DNA from: Isotricha intestinalis
Lineage: Eukaryota > Ciliophora > Litostomatea > Vestibuliferida > Isotrichidae
Reading direction: 5' to 3'
Assembly (NCBI GenBank): GCA_023807065.1
Contig: JAJJLU010004325.1
Coordinates: 1-14,783, forward strand
Length of the DNA stretch: 14,783 bases
Under the pieces are notes generated by a model. It worked only from the letters and a program-made list of their open reading frames with translations, was not told the origin of the DNA and did no database searches. How positions within the stretch are numbered: the stretch's first letter is position 1; every line of letters begins with the position of its first letter. Position numbers and translations under genes: made by a program. This document shows positions 8,769 to 14,783 of this stretch, one piece after another.

Positions 8769-9077
8769 TTTGTTCAACAATTCGAATAATAATATAAATG
8801 ATATATTCAATTTTTTAGGAAATTATAATAGCCAAAATAATAATAAAAGTGGTGGTGGATTTAGTTTCTTTTAAAAATATTTAATACATTATTATCGTTA
8901 ATAAATAATATTAAAAATTAATTATTTGAAAAAATATGATTTTTAATGATTATATTTTATCTGTTTATTATTTTCATAAATGTAATATTATTGTATTTAT
9001 ATTGAAATGGCTCTTTGAAATTCAAAAAAATATATAATATTAAAAATAAATTACAATTATTTTTTATTATTTCAAAA
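8769..9077. other. Intergenic region with a possible stray plus-strand C-terminus
   Basis: Mostly AT-rich non-coding sequence. On the plus strand, 8782-8874 reads like the end of a protein (SNNNINDIFNFLGNY... then SGGGFSFF and TAA). Upstream of it, however, the same frame is the antisense of the decayed minus-strand gene and is poor coding sequence. I see no further gene here. Confidence 0.3.
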
Positions 9078-9768
9078 ATGGATTTCCAAAACTGAAGCTA
9101 AAAGAGGAAAAAAAAATCTACAAAAGAATTAAAAGAAGACGTTTTTTTCAAAGAAAAAACTGATTTAAAAATAATTTTAATAGGTTATTCAGCAATAGGA
9201 GAATCAAAGTAAAAAATATATATTTAATATAATTTTATAATATGATTATTCCTTATATAGAATTTTTGACTGTTTTTTGGTTGATAACTATGAAGAAATA
9301 ATAAATTCAACTCATCCCTAAATTAATTATAAATATAAATACAAGAAAAGAGATGGAACTGAATTAAAGGTAGATATATGGGATACTCAGGACAAGAAGT
9401 TTTTGATACAATACATCCAGTTTACTATTTCAAAGTAAATGCAGCACTTTTAATTTTTAATTCTATAAGAAAAAAAACTTATAAAAATTGTATGAAACAG
9501 TATAATGAATTCAGAGATCATTGTCCTACTACATCGTGCATATTGGTTGGAAATAAAAATTGATGTTAATGAAAGAACAACTCAAAGAAAATATAATTTA
9601 GATGAAAAATTAAATTGTTCTTTTTATTTAGTTAGTGCTGCTGATGGAATTAATGTAGTAAGAATTTTTGAAGAAATTATTCAATTTGGAGTTCAAAAAA
9701 AATCTTTAAAATAATTATTATGAAAAATAATAGATATTCTAGATGATGATGATTTATTCAATAGTTAA
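9078..9768 (+). pseudogene. Ras/Rab-like small GTPase pseudogene
   Basis: After removing one intron, the conceptual product follows a Ras-superfamily G domain: a phosphate loop reading GYSAIGES, FLVDNYEE, a switch region, WDT.GQE (split by a frameshift), VGNK.D (split by a second frameshift), and the SAxDG motif (SAADG) near 9640. Lesions are a frame change near the start (9108-9116, in an A run), an in-frame TAA at 9319-9321, loss of one base around 9385-9387 in WDT, one extra A in the run 9555-9559, and further in-frame stops at 9712-9714 and beyond before a last stop at 9766-9768. The loop has Glu where the nucleotide-binding Lys belongs, and no prenylated C-terminal Cys is visible. It is clearly broken; the family call is firm, the Rab or Ras subtype is not. 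Confidence 0.8.
9209..9260 (+). other. 52-bp GT-AG intron in the GTPase pseudogene
   Basis: GTAAAAAATA at the 5' side and CCTTATATAG at the 3' side bound 52 AT-rich bases. Removing them joins AA to A and keeps the G-domain frame exactly (...GES-K-IFDCFLVDNYEE). Read through, the same bases give stops. The join falls within the codon just after the phosphate loop. This is the only intron I could support in the window. Confidence 0.7.
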
Positions 9769-10059
9769 ATTCAAATATTAACTATTAATTTCTTTATTAT
9801 ATCTTTGTTATTTGATAATATATTGCTTAAATATAAATTAAAAATTTTTTATTATTTTTAAATTATTAATTATTATTTTAAATAAAAAAAAATAATTAGA
9901 TATTAATTTTATATGAAAATAAAAAGAGGATTAGGCCTAATCCCCATTATCATGTTATTTAAATTATTTTTATTTTTAATAAATTAATCAATATTGAAAT
10001 ATCATATTTCTTTCATTTATATATTTAATAAATTTGAAAATAATTAAGGAGTTTGTAAT
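9769..10059. promoter_or_regulatory. 5' flank of the ubiquitin-like gene
   Basis: This AT-rich spacer separates the GTPase remnant from the ubiquitin-like gene. Apart from the palindrome at 9926-9945 I see no distinctive element. The last bases before the ATG (AAGGAGTTTGTAAT) are richer in G than other starts here, but this is a eukaryote and no ribosome-binding role is implied. Confidence 0.4.
9926..9945 (+). repeat. GC-rich palindrome, left copy
   Basis: GAGGATTAGGCCTAATCCCC contains a perfect 16-bp palindrome (GGATTAGG/CCTAATCC, 9928-9943) in otherwise almost pure A/T spacer. It ends 114 bp before the ATG of the ubiquitin-like gene. Read 5'->3' it matches the right copy (read on the minus strand from 12569) at 16 of 20 positions, and CATG follows 5-6 bases later in both. 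Confidence 0.65.
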
Positions 10060-10728
10060 ATGGTCATTATAACTGTTTATATAATTAATTTGTTTGGAGA
10101 ACAAAAAAATATAGAAATAGATGATAATGAAACAATTTCTGCTTTAAAAAAAAAACTTGGAAAAGATTCTCAGTTAAAGTTTGAAGGTACAGTTTTGATA
10201 AATGATAAACGATTAAAAGATTATGGAATTAAGGATGGTGATAAGATTGTAAGTAATGAACGTTCTAGAGGAGGAGAGGTAGGTTCATTTGCAAAAGGTT
10301 TCACAGATCCAACGAAAGTAGGCCCTGTTAGATATGCCACTACAACTGATGGCCCTGATTATTTAATAGTCGGAAAAGGCATAAATTTTTTTGGTAATTG
10401 TCTTAATAAAAAATGTATTGCTTATAATAAGGAAGTTAGCTCTCCATTTGGCTTTGGAACTTTTGATCTAATGAAAGATTTAACAGATAAAGAAAAATGC
10501 CCAAAATGCCCATCTTGTGAGATTCCAATACATAAGCTGGAAACATGTGGATTTATGCTATGTAAATACAAATATGATGGAAAAAAAATTGAAAATGACA
10601 AAGTGGTTCCTGTGCATTATGAAAAAACAATTTCTGAACCTCATAAATTAGATTATTTTGATGCTGGAAAAAAAGGAGAAAATAAAAGTTTATGGATAGA
10701 ATTAAAAATAAGTGCTTATTCTTTATAA
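10060..10728 (+). CDS. Ubiquitin-like domain fused to a cysteine-rich zinc-ribbon-like domain
   Basis: Residues 3-72 have the length and pattern of a ubiquitin-like fold (beta-hairpin VIITVYII...KNIEI, helix ETISALKKKLG, then LINDKRLKDYGIKDGDKI) and end in RSRGG, recalling the LRLRGG tail of ubiquitin. The rest (about 98-222) contains GPDYLIVGKGINFFGNC and FGFGTFDL, with cysteines C114-x4-C119 and C147-x2-C150-x2-C153-x9-C163-x4-C168 that could bind zinc. I recall this second part as a widespread but uncharacterised eukaryotic family. If the GG is cut, the two halves would separate as in ubiquitin-ribosomal fusions; otherwise it is a stable adaptor. GGC, GCC and TGC codons are more frequent here than in the neighbours. 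It meets the next gene tail to tail, 11 bp apart. Confidence 0.75.
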   Translation: MVIITVYIINLFGEQKNIEIDDNETISALKKKLGKDSQLKFEGTVLINDKRLKDYGIKDGDKIVSNERSRGGEVGSFAKGFTDPTKVGPVRYATTTDGPDYLIVGKGINFFGNCLNKKCIAYNKEVSSPFGFGTFDLMKDLTDKEKCPKCPSCEIPIHKLETCGFMLCKYKYDGKKIENDKVVPVHYEKTISEPHKLDYFDAGKKGENKSLWIELKISAYSL

Positions 10729-10739
10729 CAATATTATAA

Positions 10740-12440
10740 TTAAGAAATAATATTATAAGTTAAAATTAGTGATAATTTAACTAATATTTCTATAATTCCA
10801 TTTGGAAAATATTTTTCCAAATAATCTAATTCTATTTTATCAAAGGTTTTCATAAAACTTTCAATTAAAGAATCATTCAATAAAAAATAAATTAAATCTT
10901 TTATTTTTTCTTTCATGTTTTGATTCTTATAATATTCTGGATTTTTAACATTAATTATATTATATAATAATGTATTAATTTCTCTATTTAAAAAATGGTC
11001 AAAAGCATAATTATCATTTTTTCCAAAAGATTTTGATTGCATATCATTATTTATAAAATTTTTTCTTTCAAAAGCCAAATCAAAATCAATAGGGGCAAGT
11101 AAACAAGAATATTTTCCTGGTAATATGATAAAATTATTGAAATGAGCACTACAAAAAATATCTGAAGGCCTTTGTCCATTATATGTACCCCAATTAAAAT
11201 CATGTTCTTGGAATATTCTTTTAATTTTTGCTGTTTCATATCCTATTCTAATAAATATATCATGTATGTATTCTAATATTGATTTATTTATAAATAAATT
11301 TTTAATTTTTATTAATTCATCTATTAGAGTTTTAAATTGTTCATATTTAAAATAATTCTTATTTTCTATAATTTTACTCCATTTTTCTATTAAATTGGAA
11401 GATTTTTTTATTTTTATCAAATTTTCATTTGAATTAAAATATTCTAACATTAATTTATAATTAATTAAATTTTCATAAAATTCAATTTTATATATTGGTT
11501 TATTACACCATTCTTTTATAGATTTATTTTCAGGTAAATAAACTTCTCTTATAGTATATTCGCTATCAATTGAAAATTTCCTTCTTTTTTCACTAAATAA
11601 ATTATAGATATTATCATATGCAGATTCATCTAAGTTAAATTCATTAATTGCAGTTTCTATTATAGCATCCATTATGATTTCAATACCTTTTAATAAATGT
11701 GTTCCTAATCTTCTATCTCCTAAAGTTTTATATATAGAACAATATTTATCAACTTCAGGAACTTCATTAATTATTTTATTTTTTCCATTCAAAGATTCTT
11801 CTATAAATTTAATGTCTTTATCATATTTAAAATATCCTAAAGGAAAGTTTGCACAATACATATTATACTTTTTTAAAATTTCATTTACTTTGTATGAATA
11901 ATATAATTCTCTAAAAACATTGTTTTCAAATTGGCAACCTCTTATTTCTATTTTTTTAAAAGAATCATCATTTCCATACTCAAGTAAAGTAAATCCACTT
12001 TTATAATTTCCACATCCTTTTAATCTTAAAAATTCACCATCTTTACTTTTAATTATACAACTTCTTTTTCCACTTGTTATTCCTACAATTTTATCCACTT
12101 TTTCAAATTCTTTACTTAATTTGTTCATATTTAAATTAAATTTTATTAAAGGATTTGTAAATAAATTATTTTTAATTTGTTTCTTTTCTTCTTTTCTATT
12201 TAATTTAATATTTGTTTCAGGAATGCATGGTAAATAATAATCAATATAATTTTCGTTAATATTTCTTAAATCTTCTAAATTTTTTAAGGCATCTTTTTTA
12301 TTATCATCATTTAATTCTTCTTTTATAACATCAAGAATATTAAACTCATTAAATTCTCCTGTACATGGATAAAGATAAAGAGTATAAACACCATAGAAAA
12401 TTTGCTCATCTACAGTATAGCCTAATTCATTTAGATCCAT
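10740..12440 (-). CDS. Conserved-looking protein, possible SelO/HipA-type atypical kinase fold
   Basis: This 566-residue, apparently soluble protein has no signal sequence or membrane helix. I do not recognise a named family. Features visible: EFLRLKGCG around K141; IEIRGCQFENNVFRELYYSYK with R167 and E178; and CSAHFNNFIIL...LLAPIDFDLAF with H433, N436, D452 and D454. The order of a beta-strand Lys, a helix Glu, H-x-x-N and then a hydrophobic strand ending in DFD matches the ATP/metal-binding plan of kinase-fold enzymes. The LKGxG...IRxxxFRE arrangement most recalls SelO, which transfers AMP. The middle (about 230-410) is Lys/Ile-rich and helical. The N-terminal 100 residues are without motifs. 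Function is inference from motif order only. The ATG at 12440 lies 109 bp from the right palindrome. Confidence 0.7.
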   Translation of the reverse strand: MDLNELGYTVDEQIFYGVYTLYLYPCTGEFNEFNILDVIKEELNDDNKKDALKNLEDLRNINENYIDYYLPCIPETNIKLNRKEEKKQIKNNLFTNPLIKFNLNMNKLSKEFEKVDKIVGITSGKRSCIIKSKDGEFLRLKGCGNYKSGFTLLEYGNDDSFKKIEIRGCQFENNVFRELYYSYKVNEILKKYNMYCANFPLGYFKYDKDIKFIEESLNGKNKIINEVPEVDKYCSIYKTLGDRRLGTHLLKGIEIIMDAIIETAINEFNLDESAYDNIYNLFSEKRRKFSIDSEYTIREVYLPENKSIKEWCNKPIYKIEFYENLINYKLMLEYFNSNENLIKIKKSSNLIEKWSKIIENKNYFKYEQFKTLIDELIKIKNLFINKSILEYIHDIFIRIGYETAKIKRIFQEHDFNWGTYNGQRPSDIFCSAHFNNFIILPGKYSCLLAPIDFDLAFERKNFINNDMQSKSFGKNDNYAFDHFLNREINTLLYNIINVKNPEYYKNQNMKEKIKDLIYFLLNDSLIESFMKTFDKIELDYLEKYFPNGIIEILVKLSLILTYNIIS

Positions 12441-12794
12441 GCTATTAATTATTTATTAAATATTAAAAGTTTGCTAATTTTTTAATTAAAATTAAAAATG
12501 AAAGAAATAAAATTAATTAAATCTAATAACATAATTAATCATGGATATTGGAGATTTGGCCCAATCCCCAATCCCCAAAAAAAATAAATAAGAATAAATA
12601 ATTTAAATAATTTTTAAAAATCAAAATAAAAATAATTATTTAATTATTATTTTAAAATAAAAAATTAAATTAATTTATTTTAACTGATTTTTTAGAAAAT
12701 GAAGAACGATTTAATATATCTATTTATTTTATTTATAAAATCAATAGTATTTAATTTTTCATTTAAATTATAATATTGTAACAACACTTCAAAT
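12441..12794. other. Intergenic region upstream of the kinase-fold gene and downstream of the PUF gene
   Basis: Almost pure A/T sequence, apart from the GC-rich palindrome at 12550-12569 and its repeated AATCCCC. Both flanking genes are on the minus strand, so this holds the PUF 3' end and the promoter of the 566-residue gene. No coding remnant is seen. Confidence 0.45.
12550..12576 (-). repeat. GC-rich palindrome, right copy, with AATCCCC tandem
   Basis: GGAGATTTGGCCCAATCCCC (12550-12569) is an imperfect palindrome (8 of 10 arm positions pair, centred on GG|CC). It is the reverse-complement match of the left copy at 16 of 20 positions. The heptamer AATCCCC is repeated once more directly after it (12570-12576). 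The copy points inward, toward the 566-residue gene whose ATG is 109 bp away. Confidence 0.65.
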
Positions 12795-12808
12795 TCATTC
12801 TGATTTAA

Positions 12809-14076
12809 TTAATTTTTCATTTTTTTCTTTATCATTACTTTTTTCTTTTTTTTCATCAGAAAAAATATCTTTATTATTATCATCATTTTTTTTTCATTGC
12901 TAAAATCAATTTTATCTAAAATTGCTTTATCAACTTTATTTTTCAATTCAGGATAACTTAAAATTAATTTAACAATAATTTTTTCTCCAAAAGATAAATC
13001 TTTTAATTTATTAAATAAAGGAATAATTAAATTTAAAATTTCATTTTTTTTTTCTTCATTACAATAATTTAAAACTTTTTGAAAAACATAATTACCGTGT
13101 TCATCCATAATTAAATCAACAATAATATTTTTATCAGATAATTTTTCAAATAAAACTTGTTTAATATCATCATTACAAAATTCAAAAAATTTTTCAACAA
13201 TATTAGAACTAAATTTATGTTTACTATAATAAACAATATTATTAATCATTTTATTTAAAATTAATTTATTAATGTTATCATCATTTAATTTAATAATACT
13301 TTGAATAATGTAATTCCCAAATTGATCAATTGAAATAGAATTAAAATTATCTAAAATTTTATTAGTTAATTTAATAGTAAATTCATTATTTTTATTAATT
13401 AGATATCTTTGTAAAACACAACAACCATGTTTATGTGATGCAATATTTTCACAATTATTTAATATATCATCATAAATAAATTTACTTTTTTCAGGAAAAT
13501 CATTACATAATTTTTGAATAACATGAGTACCATTTAATTTATTAATTAAAGTTATTGTATGTGGTTTAATAATAGAAATAAATTTATCAATTAAATGATC
13601 ATTAGATAAATATTTTATTAAATTTTGAATTACTCTTGTTCCATGAGGATCACCACCTAATTTCACTATATGAGGTGTTATTATATTTAATATATCTTCT
13701 ATTTGATTTGGACTTAATTTAATAAATAATTTTTGTATTAAATAATTTGCAAAAGTATCTTCTGATAATTCGATAAAATAAGGAAAAAGAGAATTATATA
13801 TTATTGGTATATTTTCTTCTGGATTTTCATCTATTTTTGTTTGAAGATAACGACATCCTCCTTGATCTTTTGATATATTTAATATATTTTTACATAATTC
13901 TCTTATTGGAATATTTATATATGAGGAGGGATCTAATTTCTTTATTTTTTTTTTATTCTTTTTTTTCTTCTTTTTCTCTTTTTCTGTTTTGTTTTCTGTT
14001 TCTTTTTCTATTTCTTTAATATTATTATTTGTTGTTGTATTATTATTATTATTATTATCATTCTTATTTGTCATTA

Positions 14077-14146
<70 letters not shown>

Positions 14147-14224
14147 TGTTTTTATATAATTTTTATTTGAAGGATTGTTTATTTGATTTGTTTCTTGAAT
14201 ATTTTTTTTTTTCTGGGGATTCAT
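12809..14224 (-). CDS. Pumilio/PUF family RNA-binding protein
   Basis: PUF proteins bind 3' UTRs and repress or localise mRNAs. Eight repeats are visible, with recognition triplets C124/R125/Q128, N160/Y161/Q164, T196/R197/Q200, T233/H234/Q237, C268/C269/Q272, N304/Y305/Q308, S340/N341/E344 and N378/Y379/Q382. By the known code, read from repeat 8 to repeat 1, these predict 5'-UGU-A?-U?-AUA. Before the repeats are a 23-Asn run (27-49), a second Asn/Thr run and a Lys/Glu-rich basic stretch. The last about 28 residues (KKMMIIIKIFFLMKKKKK) are unlike a normal tail. One base more in the A run at 12885-12893 would give an acidic tail (NDDNNKDIFSDEKKEK...) ending at 12795. The start at 14224 is doubtful, since a minus-strand frame overlapping it continues upstream to the window edge. 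Confidence 0.9.
14078..14146. repeat. (ATT)23 trinucleotide microsatellite
   Basis: Twenty-three uninterrupted ATT units on the plus strand, coding for 23 Asn (AAT) in the PUF protein. Such pure-codon runs expand and contract by slippage, so the length probably differs between strains. Confidence 0.95.
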
Positions 14225-14783
14225 TTGTTATATTAATATTATATTTGTTTTCTGTGTTTTGGAGATTTGGTTTTTGACGATTTATTATATTTGAGTTTTG
14301 AAGATAAAAATCATTTAATCTACCTTGATAAACATAATAATTATTGTTCAAATTTGTCATATTATTTTCATAAATATTATTATTAGCATCAAAATTATTA
14401 TTTTGAAAATTCATATAATTTCTAGGAATAAATATATTATTATTATAAAATTGTTGATTATTAAACATAGGATTAAATTTCTGATTATAAAAGTTATTTT
14501 GATAATAATTATTCATATTCATAAAATTATTATTTTGATTCCTCATAATATAATTCCCTGATTTAGTAATATAAGAATTATAAAAATTACTATTATTATT
14601 ATTATTTTTAACATCATTTTGAATTTGATTGTTATTTAAATTATCAATATTATTATTTTTCTTAATTAAATCATCTTTATCATCATTATCTAAATTTAAT
14701 AAATAATTAAGTTTATTTTTTTCAATTAAATCATTATCATTTTTTTCACTATCAATTTTTTCAATCGTCTCTTTTTTATCATC
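14163..14783 (-). CDS. Asn-rich N-terminal part of the PUF gene, different frame, open to window edge
   Basis: The minus-strand frame is open from the right edge to a TAA at 14163, more than 200 codons, and is dense in Asn, Asp, Lys and Tyr (for example MRNQNNNFMNMNNYYQNNFY). It overlaps the start of the PUF frame by about 60 bp. The two frames share the segment SPEKKK/NPQKKK, which lies on a run of 11 A (plus-strand T run in 14201-14213). If the run had 10 A, this region would read straight through into the PUF protein. I therefore treat it as the N-terminal low-complexity region of the same gene, with the real start outside the window. The alternative is an unrelated overlapping Asn-rich gene. 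Confidence 0.65.
   Translation of the reverse strand, partial: DDKKETIEKIDSEKNDNDLIEKNKLNYLLNLDNDDKDDLIKKNNNIDNLNNNQIQNDVKNNNNNSNFYNSYITKSGNYIMRNQNNNFMNMNNYYQNNFYNQKFNPMFNNQQFYNNNIFIPRNYMNFQNNNFDANNNIYENNMTNLNNNYYVYQGRLNDFYLQNSNIINRQKPNLQNTENKYNINITNESPEKKKYSRNKSNKQSFK

Noticed and set aside
8665..8874. Plus-strand 69-codon frame ending in SGGGFSFF
   Set aside because: Only its last third looks like protein; the first part is antisense to a decayed coiled-coil gene. Not called as a gene.
7811..9321. Reassigned genetic code (TAA/TAG read as Gln, TGA as Trp)
   Set aside because: Several in-frame stops in the two pseudogenes sit where Gln or Trp would fit, but the intact genes (pyruvate kinase, both pepsin-fold genes, Ubl, PUF) use CAA/CAG and TGG and have no internal stops. 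Frameshifts also occur, so decay explains them better.
11051..11901. Open frames of 62 and 75 codons inside the 566-residue gene
   Set aside because: One is an alternative frame and one antisense; both are composition effects.
12563..12576. AATCCCC tandem / TTGGGG-like sequence as an interstitial telomere
   Set aside because: Only two units next to a palindrome whose other copy lacks the tandem; too little to support a telomeric origin.
14029..14277. Plus-strand open frame of poly-Tyr
   Set aside because: It is the antisense of the AAT repeat coding for Asn in the PUF gene; low-complexity shadow.
1..14783. tRNA, rRNA or CRISPR
   Set aside because: No GC-rich cloverleaf-like patch, no rRNA-like block and no spaced direct repeats were seen on either strand; a covariance-model scan would be needed to exclude small RNAs.

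Overview
The window looks like a nuclear segment of a very AT-rich unicellular eukaryote. The evidence is a RING-between-RING ubiquitin ligase, a Pumilio/PUF protein with a long Asn run encoded by AAT, pepsin-fold membrane proteins, a ubiquitin-like fusion protein and a 52-bp GT-AG intron in a Ras-like GTPase remnant. Intact genes end in TAA or TAG, use CAA/CAG for Gln and have no internal stops, so the standard code applies. The RIIa docking domain on pyruvate kinase is most at home in lineages with cilia or flagella. I cannot fix the taxon from this sequence; a parabasalid-like or other AT-rich anaerobic protist would fit, but this is inference.

Layout, left to right. 2-997 (+): 3' part of an RBR E3 ligase with C-terminal membrane segments. 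About 1400-2050: two decayed coding remnants. 2176-4230 (-): pyruvate kinase with an N-terminal PKA-RII-type docking domain. 4465-5685 and 6267-7631 (+): tandem paralogous membrane-anchored pepsin-fold proteins whose catalytic DTG motifs are degenerate. 7780-8768 (-): a decayed gene whose last part resembles the start of an Hsp70 ATPase domain. 9078-9768 (+): a small-GTPase pseudogene with a recognisable intron. 10060-10728 (+) and 10740-12440 (-): a ubiquitin-like/zinc-ribbon protein and a possible kinase-fold protein, tail to tail with 11 bp between stops. 12795/12809-14783 (-): a PUF RNA-binding protein running off the right edge, apparently split by two A-homopolymer frameshifts.

Two observations stand out. 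First, a glycolytic enzyme is fused to an anchoring domain, which suggests ATP production tethered to an AKAP-type scaffold. Second, the convergent pair at 10060-12440 is bracketed by two inverted, near-identical GC-rich palindromes, each about 110 bp upstream of the start codon it faces. They could be a shared promoter element or the ends of a 2.6-kb mobile unit. The rest is dense in decayed genes, as expected for a genome with strong AT mutational pressure and many duplicated families. No rRNA, tRNA or CRISPR was seen.
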